A stretch of 64,000 bases of DNA from Thermohalobaculum sp039822785 (lineage in GTDB: Bacteria > Pseudomonadota > Alphaproteobacteria > Rhodobacterales > Rhodobacteraceae): NCBI GenBank assembly GCA_039822785.1, contig JBCBMO010000005.1, forward strand, positions 62,001 through 126,000, in the 5' to 3' direction. Position 1 is the stretch's first letter, and every line of letters begins with the position of its first letter. Both the position numbers and the translations under genes were made by a program. This document shows positions 9,669 to 18,754 of the stretch, one piece after another. Below the pieces are notes generated by a model. The model did no database searches and was not told the DNA's origin. It saw only the letters and a list, made by a program, of their open reading frames with translations.

Positions 9669-10574
9669 TCAGCCGCGGATGATGGTGCCGGCGCCGTGCT
9701 CGGTGAAGAGCTCCAGCAGCACCGCATGGGGCGCGCGGCCGTCCAGGATCACCGCCGCCTCCACCCCGCCCTCGATGGCCGAGAGGGCGGTCTGCACCTT
9801 GGGGATCATCCCGCCCGAGACGGTGCCGTCCTCGATCAGCGCCAGGATGTCGGGCACCGAGAGATCGGCGATCACCTCGCCATCGGCGCTTTTGACCCCC
9901 GCCACATCGGTCAGCAGGATCAGGCGCTTGGCGTTCATGGCCGCCGCAATCGCGCCCGCCGCCGTATCGCCATTCACGTTAAAGGTCTCCGACGCCGACC
10001 GCCCGGCGCCCACGGGCGCGATGACGGGGATGAAGTCCGAGGCGATGAAGGTCTCCAGCACCCCGGGGTTTACCTCGACCGGGTCGCCGACGAAGCCCAG
10101 GTCGAGGACCTGTTCGATATGGCTGTCGGGGTCGCGCCGGGTGCGCGTCACCCGCTCACAGACCATGAGGTTGGCGTCCTTGCCCGAGAGCCCGACCGCC
10201 TTGCCCCCCTGAGCACCAATCTCGGCCACGATGCGCTTGTTGATGTTCCCGGCGAGGACCATTTCGACGACCTCGACCATCTCGCCGGTGGTGACGCGCA
10301 GGCCGTCGCGAAACTCGGTGGGGATGTCGAGGCGGCCGAGCATCTCGTTGATCTGCGGCCCGCCGCCATGGACGATGACCGGGTTCACGCCGCATTGCTT
10401 CATCAGCACGACGTCGCGGGCGAAGCGCTCCATCCCCTCCGCGTCGCCCATGGCATGGCCGCCGAATTTGACCACGACGACCGCCTGGTCATAGCGCTGG
10501 AGATACGGCAGCGCCTCGGACAGAGTCCGCGCGGTGGCGAGCCAGTCGCGCTTCAGCGCCTTGCGAATTTCCAT
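9669..10574 (-). CDS. argB: Acetylglutamate kinase
   Basis: 301 residues starting MEIRKALKRDW at 10574; extra upstream codons are not part of the family. It phosphorylates N-acetyl-L-glutamate in arginine biosynthesis. Visible motifs: VVVKFGGHAMGD (phosphate-binding glycine loop with K), VHGGGPQINEML, the N-acetylglutamate site near LRVTTGEMVEVVEMVLAGNI, and NVNGDTAAGAIAAAM near the nucleotide site. In Rhodobacterales argB usually sits next to engB and yidC; here a glycosyltransferase lies between, suggesting an insertion. Confidence 0.95.
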   Translation of the reverse strand: MEIRKALKRDWLATARTLSEALPYLQRYDQAVVVVKFGGHAMGDAEGMERFARDVVLMKQCGVNPVIVHGGGPQINEMLGRLDIPTEFRDGLRVTTGEMVEVVEMVLAGNINKRIVAEIGAQGGKAVGLSGKDANLMVCERVTRTRRDPDSHIEQVLDLGFVGDPVEVNPGVLETFIASDFIPVIAPVGAGRSASETFNVNGDTAAGAIAAAMNAKRLILLTDVAGVKSADGEVIADLSVPDILALIEDGTVSGGMIPKVQTALSAIEGGVEAAVILDGRAPHAVLLELFTEHGAGTIIRG

Positions 10575-10874
10575 GGGCGGCCTCCCGGGGGTCGTTCGCC
10601 GCCTCTTAACCGCCTGAGGACCGCGAGGCCAGCGGTGCCCACAGCAGGGCTCGGGTCGATCGCTGACCACCCGTTCGGCGGACCGATAGAGCGTGGACTA
10701 TCCGGCCGAGCGCCCTTAGCAGTTTTGTGACACCTGCTCGAGGCGACACCCTTCAACCGATCTCCGCCCGAAGGGAACGCACCGTTAGGACGGCCCCTCT
10801 GGTGCCTGCATCTTTGAATGACGAGACGAAGGTCGGGCAAACGCCGTCATGCCCGAGGGATAGAAGGCGCCGCC
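10575..10874. other. Divergent intergenic region between argB and the glycosyltransferase
   Basis: 300 bp without a convincing gene. It must hold the minus-strand promoter of argB and the plus-strand promoter of the glycosyltransferase. I see no clear repeat, hairpin or RNA gene in it; short open frames here lack start signals and family likeness. Confidence 0.5.
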
Positions 10875-12155
10875 ATGACAAAGACCAAGGCTTACATCTT
10901 GGACCCGGCACTACGGCGCCCGGCGGGGCATCACTTGAACGCTGCCATGACGCTTCGGCAGATCTGGCCCCGCGAGACACGGCTGCTGGGCGCGCGGCGT
11001 GCCCGAAGGGAGGTCGTCTCGGCCGCAAATGCCGAGCGCGTGTTTCGCGCCTGCGCCTACGATCGTCGGACCTATGACGCACGGGAATTCAAGGCGCTTG
11101 TCGACATCACGTTCAGCGACTTGCTGGCCGCCGTGCGACCGTCGCGGTTCGAACCTGACATCATCCTGCTGCCGACATGCGACGAGGTGCTTGCAAAGGC
11201 GCTCGCGCGCTTCCTCGAACGCGTCCGGCCGAGAAGAACACCGATCATCGCAGCCTGGGCGATACTGCCGCCCGGCCACATGGCGCGTAATGGACCCGAT
11301 GCAACGCGGTGCCAGGCGCCAGATATCCGCGACGGTTTCCAGCACCTCCATGAAGTGGCTGGAGATCGCCTCAGGTTGTTCTGCGAGACGGGTGCGCTGG
11401 CCAGGACCTACGCTGAGATCACCGGGTTGGCGTTCGCGCTGGTGCCCTGCCCCAGTGGCACGACCCGCAAAACACCGTCTGTCGTCAGCGAAACCCTGAC
11501 CTTTGCCATGCTGGGGCACGTGAACCCGGGCAAGGGTTTCGGCCTGTTGGAGGATGCCATCTCAGCGACGCATGGCATGCCAATCGACTTCGTGGTCCAC
11601 CTCGCCGGCGCACGGGAAACCGCAGAGGGACGCGCCATGATCAAGCGCCTGCAGAGCGCGGATCGCGCGGTGACGGTGCTGACCGAAGACCTCTCTGCAA
11701 ACGACTATGCTGCCCTCTTGAGCCGCGCAGACGTGATCATGCTGCCGTATGATCCGGTGATCTACGCCAAGAAAGGGTCGGGGATCTTCAACGAGGCAGG
11801 TCGACTGGGCATCCCCGTTATCGTGACGGCTGGCTGTTCCTTTGCCGAAGACGCCATCCAGCAGGGTGCGGCGGTGGTGATGGAGCGTCGGGACGGAGAA
11901 GCCTTGGCAGCGGCAATCGCACAGGCGTACCGGTCGATCGACCACCTTCGTGCTGCCGCGATGCGCAGGAGCCAGCGCCTGACCGGCGATGTCTCAGCGC
12001 TTTTTGAGGAGGCCAACCGGCAGCGTTCTGATCAGCCTGAGGACCGATCGGGCTTGCGCCTGTTTATGAACGACCTTCACCATTTCACCGCGATGGGCGG
12101 CTACGTCGCGCGGCGGCTTCGACGGCGCCTTGAAAGGCGCCTCGCCAAGTCTTGA
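10875..12155 (+). CDS. Glycosyltransferase, GT4-like
   Basis: 426 residues from the ATG at 10875 (MTKTKAYILDP). The N-terminal half has DPALRRPAGHHLNAAMTL, where a histidine pair and Gly-His segment resemble the acceptor-domain start of GT-B enzymes. The C-terminal half reads TFAMLGHVNPGKGF, ADVIMLPYDPVIYAKKGSG and IFNEAGRLGIPVIVTAG, the usual order of a Rossmann-like donor domain ending in an E-x7-E-like motif. No signal peptide; cytoplasmic. Substrates unknown. It interrupts the otherwise conserved argB-engB neighbourhood and stands alone on the plus strand. Confidence 0.72.
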   Translation: MTKTKAYILDPALRRPAGHHLNAAMTLRQIWPRETRLLGARRARREVVSAANAERVFRACAYDRRTYDAREFKALVDITFSDLLAAVRPSRFEPDIILLPTCDEVLAKALARFLERVRPRRTPIIAAWAILPPGHMARNGPDATRCQAPDIRDGFQHLHEVAGDRLRLFCETGALARTYAEITGLAFALVPCPSGTTRKTPSVVSETLTFAMLGHVNPGKGFGLLEDAISATHGMPIDFVVHLAGARETAEGRAMIKRLQSADRAVTVLTEDLSANDYAALLSRADVIMLPYDPVIYAKKGSGIFNEAGRLGIPVIVTAGCSFAEDAIQQGAAVVMERRDGEALAAAIAQAYRSIDHLRAAAMRRSQRLTGDVSALFEEANRQRSDQPEDRSGLRLFMNDLHHFTAMGGYVARRLRRRLERRLAKS

Positions 12156-12191
12156 ACGCAGGGGACAGGCGACAGACAAGGCTGGCCCTGG

Positions 12192-12887
12192 TCAGGGTGC
12201 CATCAACCCGTGGATGACGGCGCGCAGGTCAGGGATGCCCTCGCCGCTCTCCGACGAGGTCACGATCACCTCCGGATAGGCGGCGGGGTGGGCGTTGAGG
12301 GTTCGGCCCAGGCCCTCCACCGCGCGGTCGCGGTCCTTGGGCTTGAGCTTGTCGGCCTTCGTCAGGACCGCCTGGAAGGTGACGGCGGCGCGGTCGAGCA
12401 GCGCCATGGTCTCCTCGTCCGCCGGTTTCACCCCGTGGCGGCTGTCGATGAGGACGAAGGCCCGGGCGAGCGTCACGCGGCCCGACAGATAGGCGCGCAG
12501 GAGCGCCTGCCAGGCCTGGACCTTGGCCACCGGCGCCTCGGCAAAGCCGTAGCCGGGGACATCGACCAGGTAGCCCATACCGCCCTCCAGCCCGCCGAGG
12601 GCGAAATAGTTGATCTCCTGCGTGCGCCCGGGGGTGTTGGAGGTGCGGGCCAGCCCCTTGCGCCCGGTGAGCGCGTTCAAGAGCGAGGATTTGCCCACGT
12701 TCGATCGCCCGGCAAAGCAGACCTCCGGCCGGTCGGCGGCGGGCAAGCCGTCCATCGCGACGACGCCCTTGACGAAATCGCAGGGCCCGGCGAACAGCTT
12801 TCGGGCCGCCTCCAACCGCTCGGCATCGGGCGGGGCCATGGGCTGAAAGCGCAGCGGTGGCGGCGTTGGGGCGTCGGCGGGCGGCAT
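12192..12887 (-). CDS. engB: Ribosome biogenesis GTP-binding protein YsxC/EngB
   Basis: 231 residues from the ATG at 12887, which overlaps the TGA of the MOSC gene by one base (TGATG). All TrmE-Era-type G motifs are present: G1 GRSNVGKSS (from residue 60), G2 T in SNTPGRTQEINYF, G3 DVPGYG (109-114), G4 TKAD (176-179) and a G5-like SSESGEG. EngB acts in assembly of the large ribosomal subunit and is usually essential. Last gene of the yidC-linked minus-strand unit. Confidence 0.95.
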   Translation of the reverse strand: MPPADAPTPPPLRFQPMAPPDAERLEAARKLFAGPCDFVKGVVAMDGLPAADRPEVCFAGRSNVGKSSLLNALTGRKGLARTSNTPGRTQEINYFALGGLEGGMGYLVDVPGYGFAEAPVAKVQAWQALLRAYLSGRVTLARAFVLIDSRHGVKPADEETMALLDRAAVTFQAVLTKADKLKPKDRDRAVEGLGRTLNAHPAAYPEVIVTSSESGEGIPDLRAVIHGLMAP

Positions 12888-13633
12888 CAGACGGTGAGGG
12901 CGTCGCCCACAGCCAGCTCGCCCCCCTCGATCACGGTGGCATAGACGCCAAACTCCGTGTGGCCGCGCGCCTTGCGGAGCTCGGCCACCGTGCCGACGTC
13001 GTAGCGGCCGGTGGCGGGGCTCGCCTCGGTCGCCTTGCAGCGGCCGATGGGCTCGTCGATGCGGAAACGGACCGGGCCGATGGCGATTTCGCGGCCGATC
13101 CAACTCTCTTCCTCCCAGGGCGCGAGACCGTCGAGCCAGAGGTTCCCGCGGAACCGGCGCACGTGCATCTCGGCGCCCGCGTGCTGGCCAAGCGCCCGTA
13201 GCGAGGCGAGCGAGAGGATCGAGACATAGGGTTGCGGCATGTCCGTCATCGCCTGGCCCGGCACATGGGCCACGCTGTAGGGCCCCGGCTGCCGCTCCCC
13301 TGCCAACCCCTCGATCCAGGCCGCCAGCGCCGCATCGCCCTCCGCCGTGCCGGGGGTGACCGTGGCGGTCGACTGTGCGGGGTGGCTGAGGGTCAGCGCG
13401 CCCTCGCCGGTCACCAGGGCGACGCGGGCCAGTTCTGGCGTCATGGCCTGGACGACGAAGTTCTTGCGCTTCTGCCAGGCGGGGGCGCCGGCATCGTAAT
13501 CCGAGGCACCATGCGCAACCGCCCAGACACGGTCGTGCGGAAGCGCCTGCCCCGCAGTGAGCGTGACCCGCTCGACCTGCTCGGCGCCGATCCCCTTCAG
13601 CGGATGACGCCAGATCTCGGCCAGATTGCCCAT
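12887..13633 (-). CDS. MOSC domain-containing protein
   Basis: 248 residues with the N-terminal beta-barrel of MOSC proteins (LAEIWRHPLKGIGAEQVERVTL, DRVWAV) and the MOSC core (VRRFRGNLWLDG, IGPVRFRIDEPIGRCKATE, HTEFGVYATVIEGGELAVGD). The cysteine in GRCKATEA is the conserved residue thought to bind sulfur or molybdenum cofactor in the MOSC superfamily. It lies 2 bp after yidC and overlaps engB by one base, so the three are one transcriptional unit, a common arrangement in Rhodobacterales. Confidence 0.88.
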   Translation of the reverse strand: MGNLAEIWRHPLKGIGAEQVERVTLTAGQALPHDRVWAVAHGASDYDAGAPAWQKRKNFVVQAMTPELARVALVTGEGALTLSHPAQSTATVTPGTAEGDAALAAWIEGLAGERQPGPYSVAHVPGQAMTDMPQPYVSILSLASLRALGQHAGAEMHVRRFRGNLWLDGLAPWEEESWIGREIAIGPVRFRIDEPIGRCKATEASPATGRYDVGTVAELRKARGHTEFGVYATVIEGGELAVGDALTV

Positions 13634-13635
13634 GC

Positions 13636-15672
13636 TCAGCGGCGCCGCTTGCCGCGCTTGGCCGGGCCGCGCTTGCGCCGGGCGTTCGCGGTCTCCGCGG
13701 TCTTGGGCTCGGCGTTGTCGTCGGTCTCGGGCACTTCGGTCGCCTCTGCCATGCCGTCGGCGGCGTCCATGGCGTCATCGAGGTCGAGCTCATCCTCGTT
13801 GGCGTCCGCCTTCGCGCCGGTCCGCGCGCCATCCGACGGCTTCTCACGCTCCGACTTCGGCTTGTCCTTATGGCGCTTGAAGCTGCGGGTGACGTTGCCG
13901 AAGAAATCGACCTCCACCCCCTGGCTGCGCATGATCGCGTATTGCTGGGCGAAGGTGAGGACGTTGTTCGCGATCCAGTACAACACCAGCCCGCTGGCGA
14001 AGGTGCCGAGCATGAACATGAAGACCCAGGGCATCCAGGCGAAGATCGCCGCCTGCGTGGGGTCAGTCGGTGCGGGGTTCAGCTTCTGCTGCATCCACAT
14101 GGTGATGCCCATGATGATGGGCAGCACGCCGATCGACAGCAGCGCCGGCGCCCAGCTCACGTCATAGGGCAGGATCCCGAAGAGGTTGATCCAGGACGTC
14201 GGATCCGGCGCGGAGAGGTCGGTAATCCAGAACAGGAAGGGGGCGTGACGCATCTCGATCGTCACGAACAGCACCTTGTAGAGCGAGAAGAAGATCGGGA
14301 TCTGCACCAGGATCGGCAGACAGCCCGCCGCAGGATTGACCTTCTCCTTCTTGTAGAGGGCCATCATCTCCTGCTGCATCTTCACTTTGTCATCGCCGAC
14401 CCGCTCCTTGATCTTCTCCATCTCGGGCTGGAGCTTCTTCATGCGGCTCATGGCGACGTAGGACTTATGCGCAAGCGGGAAGAGCGCGAGCTTCACGATC
14501 AGCGTCAGGATCAGGATCGAGGCGCCCATGTTCCCGACGTAGCCCTGGATCCAGATCAGCAGGGTCGCGACGGGCTTGGTCAGGAAGTAGAACCAGCCCC
14601 AGTCGATCGCGTCCTCGAAGTTCGTGATGTTGAGGTCTTCCTCGTAGTCGCGGATCGTCCGCAACTCCTTGGCGCCGGCGAAAAGGCGGGTATGGACCTG
14701 CCCGGTGGCGCCGGGCTCGACCGTCTCGACCGGCATCCGCATCTCGGTGCGATACTCGAAGACCGGGCCAGGGATCGCCTTGTAGACCGCGTCAAAGACC
14801 TGCCCGTTGTCCGGGACCAGCGTGGTCATCCAGTACTTGTCGGTGAAGCCGAGCCAGCCGTTCTGGGTGACGCCGATCGCCTGGGCGAGCCCGCCCTCCA
14901 ACCGGTTGGGCGGCAGATCCTCGAGATCGCTGTAGGAGAGCTCCGTCAGTTCCCCGTCGATGACCGAGACGGCGCCCTCGTGCAGGATGAAGAAGCCGAT
15001 GATGTCGGGCATGCCGCGCCGGGCGATATAGCCGTAGGGGGCAAGCTGCACCTGCTCCGCGGTCGTGTTCTCGACGGTCTGCGTGACGTCGAACATATAA
15101 CGGTCGTCGAGCGCGTAGGTCCGGCGGAAGATCAGCCCCTCACCGTTGTCCCAGCGCAGCGTCACGTCGCTGTCGGGGGTCAGCTTGTCGCCGCTCTCGA
15201 CCTCCCAAGGCGTATTGGGGCCGGGCAGGTCGCCGGGCGCGCCGGCAGCAGTCGGCAGCCAGCCGTAGACCGCGTAATAGGGGGCGGGACCGCCGGTAGG
15301 GTTGAGGAGCGTGACGGTGTCGCTCCCCTCCTCCAGCGTCTCGCGATAGTCCTCCAGATGCAGATCGTCGATCCGCCCGCCGATGAGCGAGATGGAGCCG
15401 AAGACAGCGTCCGACGCAATCTCGACCCGGCCGGTCCGCTCCAGCGCGCTGTCGCGATCGAGGGCGATGACCGGAACGTCGGCGCCTGTCGCGCCGGTGC
15501 CCCCGGCCACGCCGGCCTGGCCCTGGGTGGGGGCCTGCCCCTCGGCCACCGGCTGCTCGACCGGCGGTTCGGGCGGCGGGAACAGCGCATACCATGTAAA
15601 GACGACCGCCATGGAGAGCACGGCGGCCAGGATCAGGTTGCGTGTCTCTTCCTTGTTCTCGCCGCCGAGCAT
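13636..15672 (-). CDS. yidC: Membrane protein insertase YidC
   Basis: 678-residue Oxa1/YidC family insertase of the inner membrane. N-terminal anchor NLILAAVLSMAVVFTWYALF, a proline-rich linker, a large periplasmic domain, then the conserved C-terminal five-helix core with SHKSYVAMSRMKKLQPEMEK-like cytoplasmic hairpin (KSYVAMSRMKKLQPEMEKIK) and NPAAGCLPILVQIPIFFSLY. The C-terminal tail is long, first acidic (DEDELDLDDAMDA-like) and then strongly basic (RRKRGPAKRGKRRR), which in related bacteria helps ribosome contact. It folds and inserts membrane proteins with or without SecYEG. Confidence 0.97.
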   Translation of the reverse strand: MLGGENKEETRNLILAAVLSMAVVFTWYALFPPPEPPVEQPVAEGQAPTQGQAGVAGGTGATGADVPVIALDRDSALERTGRVEIASDAVFGSISLIGGRIDDLHLEDYRETLEEGSDTVTLLNPTGGPAPYYAVYGWLPTAAGAPGDLPGPNTPWEVESGDKLTPDSDVTLRWDNGEGLIFRRTYALDDRYMFDVTQTVENTTAEQVQLAPYGYIARRGMPDIIGFFILHEGAVSVIDGELTELSYSDLEDLPPNRLEGGLAQAIGVTQNGWLGFTDKYWMTTLVPDNGQVFDAVYKAIPGPVFEYRTEMRMPVETVEPGATGQVHTRLFAGAKELRTIRDYEEDLNITNFEDAIDWGWFYFLTKPVATLLIWIQGYVGNMGASILILTLIVKLALFPLAHKSYVAMSRMKKLQPEMEKIKERVGDDKVKMQQEMMALYKKEKVNPAAGCLPILVQIPIFFSLYKVLFVTIEMRHAPFLFWITDLSAPDPTSWINLFGILPYDVSWAPALLSIGVLPIIMGITMWMQQKLNPAPTDPTQAAIFAWMPWVFMFMLGTFASGLVLYWIANNVLTFAQQYAIMRSQGVEVDFFGNVTRSFKRHKDKPKSEREKPSDGARTGAKADANEDELDLDDAMDAADGMAEATEVPETDDNAEPKTAETANARRKRGPAKRGKRRR

Positions 15673-15742
15673 CCGCCTCTCCGCAAAATAACCGTCAGCG
15701 CGTTCAACCGGTCGGGGAGGCGCGCGTCAAGGGATGACCGTG

Positions 15743-15976
15743 TTACAGGGTAAGGACCAGAACGATCCCGAACAGGATGGCCGCGACATAACCCAAGAAG
15801 AGGAACCAGTTCGGTCCTTCGTCGGGCTGCCCCGTCTTGAGCTGCACACCACGACCAAAACGCTCCTGCATCCTCGCGCTATGCTTCTGATTGGCCCTCA
15901 AGTCTGAAGACGCATCGCGCCGCTCGGCTTCCTGTCGCTCCTCGACCCCCGGGCCGCCATGCCGCGCCATTCTCAC
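15743..15976 (-). CDS. Small single-span membrane protein, hypothetical
   Basis: 77 residues: a charged N-terminal half rich in Arg, Glu and Gln, then one hydrophobic C-terminal segment, WFLFLGYVAAILFGIVLVLTL. It sits between ttcA and yidC on the same strand, 54 bp and 70 bp away. The order fits a tail-anchored small membrane protein of unknown role. An internal ATG (MQERFGRGV) would give a shorter form of about 42 residues. I do not recognise a family. Confidence 0.5.
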   Translation of the reverse strand: MRMARHGGPGVEERQEAERRDASSDLRANQKHSARMQERFGRGVQLKTGQPDEGPNWFLFLGYVAAILFGIVLVLTL

Positions 15977-16030
15977 CGCTCCTTGACTGTCGCTCTGATG
16001 GATGTGGGCGCAAAACGCGGCGGCAAAAGG

Positions 16031-16876
16031 TCAGCGGGTCGATTGTTCGCGGTCCGTGCCCAGGGCGGCGAAGTCGAAAAGGCGGGGGTCGGCGAGGTGG
16101 CTGGGGCGGACGTTCTGGAGCGCGCGGAACATCACCTGGCGCCGGCCGGGGCTGCGGCGTTCCCAATCGTCGAGCATGGCCTTTACCTGGGCGCGCTGCA
16201 GACCCTCCTGACTGCCACAGAGATCGCAGGGGATGATCGGGAACTGCATCGCGCGGGCGAAGCGGTCGCAATCGGCCTCCGCCACGAAAGCGAGCGGCCG
16301 CAGGACCTGGAGGTCGCCGTCCTCGTTTACCAGCTTCGGCGGCATGGTCGCCAGCCGCCCGCCGTGGAAGAGGTTGAGCATGAAGGTCTCGAGCAGGTCG
16401 TCGCGGTGATGGCCAAGGACGACCGCCTGGCACCCTTCCTCCCGCGCGATACGGTAGAGATGGCCGCGGCGCAGGCGGGAGCAGAGTGCGCAATAGGTCT
16501 TGGTGGAGGGAACCTTGTCGACGACGACGCTATAGGTGTCCTGGTACTCGATCCGGTGGGGCACGCCGAGGCGGCTGAGAAACGCGGGCAGCACCCCCGC
16601 CGGGAACCCGGGCTGGCCCTGATCGAGGCTGCAGGCGAGCAAGTCGACAGGCAGCAGGCCGCGCCACTTCAGCTCCAGCAGCACCGCGAGCAGCGTGTAG
16701 CTGTCCTTGCCCCCCGAGAGGCAAACCAGCCAGCGCGCGCCCGGAGCGATCATGGCATAGGCGTCCATCGCCTCCCGCGTCTCCCGCAGCAGGCGCTTGC
16801 GCAGCTTGCGAAACTCCAGCGCATCGGGCGCGTCGGCGTAGAGCCGGCTGAGGATATCGTCGGTGACGTCGAGCAT
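16031..16876 (-). CDS. ttcA: tRNA 2-thiocytidine(32) synthetase TtcA
   Basis: 281 residues from the ATG at 16876 (MLDVTDDIL); codons further upstream belong to a shadow frame over yidD and rnpA. The PP-loop SGGKDS (residues 54-59) binds ATP for adenylation. The CxxC pair C129/C132 (TYCALCSRLRRG) and C217/C220 (IIPCDLCGSQ) are the cysteine sets expected of TtcA for the Fe-S cluster. LGHHRDDLLETFMLNLF is the family signature. The enzyme 2-thiolates cytidine 32 of certain tRNAs, possibly including the tRNA-Arg(ACG) encoded further right. Confidence 0.93.
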   Translation of the reverse strand: MLDVTDDILSRLYADAPDALEFRKLRKRLLRETREAMDAYAMIAPGARWLVCLSGGKDSYTLLAVLLELKWRGLLPVDLLACSLDQGQPGFPAGVLPAFLSRLGVPHRIEYQDTYSVVVDKVPSTKTYCALCSRLRRGHLYRIAREEGCQAVVLGHHRDDLLETFMLNLFHGGRLATMPPKLVNEDGDLQVLRPLAFVAEADCDRFARAMQFPIIPCDLCGSQEGLQRAQVKAMLDDWERRSPGRRQVMFRALQNVRPSHLADPRLFDFAALGTDREQSTR

Positions 16877-16902
16877 GGGGCGCGTGATAGCCGGTGCGAC
16901 GC

Positions 16903-17172
16903 CTAGCGGGAAGCCTGGTCGCGCGGCTCGCAGCAGGAGGACGGCGGGACAGGATCGTAGCCCCATTCGGCGCCGGGACGGCAGCGCGAGAGGCGTCGGA
17001 TCGTCAGCCAGGTGCCGCGTATGGGGCCGTGACGCTCCAGCGCCTCCAGCGCATAGGCCGAGCAGGTGGGCTGAAAACGGCAGTACATGCCGACCCAGGG
17101 GCTGAGCACCAGCCGGTAAGCGCGGATGGGCAGGGCGATCAGCCATGCCAGGGCGCGGGAGAGGCGGCTCAT
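16903..17172 (-). CDS. yidD: Membrane protein insertion efficiency factor YidD
   Basis: 89 residues with the full YidD signature: YRLVLSPWVGMYCRFQPTCSAYALEAL followed by HGPIRGTWLTIRRLSRCRP (quoted in parts: CRFQPTCSAYALEA and GTWLTIRRLSRCRP). An amphipathic N-terminal helix targets the inner membrane. It assists YidC. Its start overlaps the rnpA stop by four bases (ATGA), so it is translationally coupled to rnpA, the usual rpmH-rnpA-yidD order. Confidence 0.95.
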   Translation of the reverse strand: MSRLSRALAWLIALPIRAYRLVLSPWVGMYCRFQPTCSAYALEALERHGPIRGTWLTIRRLSRCRPGAEWGYDPVPPSSCCEPRDQASR

Positions 17173-17624
17173 GGGCGTCTCGCCTCCGGCTTAGGCTTGG
17201 ACGGGGCCTTGGACTGGGGCCTGGACTGGGGCTTGCGGGGGGCATGCACGCGGGTCAGCCCCTCGGCGATGTCGGCCTTCAGCGCGGCGAAGGGCCGGGC
17301 GACGGTGGCGCCGGGGCGGCCGACCATCACGTAGTCCCAGCCTGGCTGGGCTGCCGCGGGCAGCACCTCGGCAACCGCGGCGCGCAGGCGGCGCTTGGCC
17401 CGGTTGCGGGTGACGGCGTTGCCGATCTTCTTGGAGCAGGTGTAGCCCACCCGGACGGCCTCGCCGTCCACCCCCGGCTCCCCGTCGCGCCGCGCACGGC
17501 CCTGCACGAGAACACCCGCCGTCGTATGGCGGCGGGCGCGGGAGGCCGCGAGGAAATCGCGGCGTTTCTTGATCACAGAGACCGTCGCCGTTCGGTGGGC
17601 GCTGGGTGCGATCTCGGCGGTCAT
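17169..17624 (-). CDS. rnpA: Ribonuclease P protein component
   Basis: 151 residues. The RNA-binding motif GNAVTRNRAKRRLRAAVAE is intact, with the preceding RVGYTCSKKIG strand. The protein partners the RNase P RNA to mature tRNA 5' ends. Compared with the usual ~115-130 residues it has a C-terminal tail rich in Pro, Lys and Arg (PQSRPQSKAPSKPKPEARRP), and an N-terminal extension before the conserved IKKRRDFLAA. It overlaps yidD by four bases and lies 49 bp after rpmH. Confidence 0.94.
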   Translation of the reverse strand: MTAEIAPSAHRTATVSVIKKRRDFLAASRARRHTTAGVLVQGRARRDGEPGVDGEAVRVGYTCSKKIGNAVTRNRAKRRLRAAVAEVLPAAAQPGWDYVMVGRPGATVARPFAALKADIAEGLTRVHAPRKPQSRPQSKAPSKPKPEARRP

Positions 17625-17673
17625 GGCGCAGGGGTCATGGCGCAGCGATCATGGCGCAGGGGCGCCGCCGGCC

Positions 17674-17808
17674 TTACGCCGACAGCGACTTGCGACCCTG
17701 GCGGCGGCGCCGATTCAGGATCTTGCGCCCGTTCTTGGTCGCCATGCGCGACCGGAAACCGTGACGGCGCTTCCGCACGAGGCGGCTCGGCTGGTAGGTG
17801 CGCTTCAT
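17674..17808 (-). CDS. rpmH: 50S ribosomal protein L34
   Basis: 44-residue ribosomal protein read from the ATG at 17808 to TAA at 17674. The sequence begins MKRTYQPSRLVRKRRHGFRS and ends RRRRQGRKSLSA, an unmistakable L34. It opens the rpmH-rnpA-yidD unit that continues into ttcA and yidC. L34 lies in the large ribosomal subunit. Confidence 0.97.
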   Translation of the reverse strand: MKRTYQPSRLVRKRRHGFRSRMATKNGRKILNRRRRQGRKSLSA

Positions 17809-17878
17809 CGCGTCTCTCCCAAGGGTCAGCCCGGGCGCACGAAGGCAGCCATCAGGCAGCGGTATCTGGAAGCGGCCC

Positions 17879-17907
17879 GCTTAAGGCCGCCGTGGCTGGC
17901 TTGTCAA
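17879..17907 (-). promoter_or_regulatory. Candidate sigma-70 promoter for rpmH operon
   Basis: On the minus strand TTGACA (17907-17902) is followed after 17 bases by TTAAGC (17884-17879), about 70 bp upstream of the rpmH start. The -35 is a perfect consensus; the -10 is weak, as often in high-GC alphaproteobacteria. Confidence 0.45.
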
Positions 17908-17935
17908 TCCACCACCAGGCGCAAAGCGGCATTCT

Positions 17936-18550
17936 TCACCCCTGAACCGCCAGCAGCAGCACGTAATTCGCCGCAAGAATGATGACGAAGTACGCCAGGG
18001 TCGAGAGATACACGATGTCCATCGTCAGCACGCCATCGAGCACCCGGCTGCGACGCGCATCGAGGGTGCCGCGCGCTTCTTCCTCGGCTCGGTAGCCAAT
18101 CGGGCCGCGGCGCGCCATGCTGACGAGGTAGGCGATCAGGACATAGGGCCAGAGCAGACACCACAGCAGGATCACGAGCCATTTCGTCAGGCCGACAAAG
18201 GCCCGCTCATCATCCAGGTCCGCGCGCGCGGGCGCGTCGGGCCGCGCGGCGTGCGCCTGCTTCGCGCCGGAGCGCCAGAGCGCGCGCTTCGCCCTCAGCG
18301 CCATCGCCGCGTGAATGACCCCCATCGTCAGATAGTCCTTCAGCCACCAGGGCAGCGGCCAGCCGAACCATTGGAAGATCGGACCGAGCGTGACGTCCCA
18401 GATCGGCCGGGTCACGGCCTTCCACGCCTCCATCAGCGCGCGGACATCGTCGGCCAGACCGACGAAATCGCTCACCAGGCTGAGCAGACCCACGGCACCG
18501 AGCAGGGCAAAGGGGGTCGAGCCCGTAACCTCTTTCAGCGCATTGGACAT
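17936..18550 (-). CDS. Multi-pass membrane protein, hypothetical
   Basis: 204 residues from the ATG at 18550 (MSNALKEVTGS). Hydrophobic segments lie near residues 13-32, 50-82, 121-146 and 178-203; between the second and third is a basic, Ala-rich loop (MALRAKRALWRSGAKQAHAA). No family is recognised. It lies immediately upstream of the rpmH promoter region on the same strand, with 127 bp between. The codons further upstream form an open frame but with no conserved character, so this start is preferred. Confidence 0.62.
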   Translation of the reverse strand: MSNALKEVTGSTPFALLGAVGLLSLVSDFVGLADDVRALMEAWKAVTRPIWDVTLGPIFQWFGWPLPWWLKDYLTMGVIHAAMALRAKRALWRSGAKQAHAARPDAPARADLDDERAFVGLTKWLVILLWCLLWPYVLIAYLVSMARRGPIGYRAEEEARGTLDARRSRVLDGVLTMDIVYLSTLAYFVIILAANYVLLLAVQG

Positions 18551-18754
18551 GCCGCCTCTCGCTGACAGCCGCATCGGGGCCCTTTGTGCCGCACGGCGCC
18601 CGCGATTTGAAACAAATCTCACGGCTTTCGGGTGCCCCTCACGAAACCTATCAAGCCGCCGTGAACGCGGGTTCTTTCCGCCTGCCGGTGCGCGATCTTT
18701 CCACCCGACGCCGGCGCGCTGCCGGGATAGGATGCACCGGACGAGGAACAGGCG

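Noticed and set aside
13870..15753. Plus-strand open frame of 627 codons over yidC
   Set aside because: Antisense to yidC with no motif; composition is that of a shadow frame.
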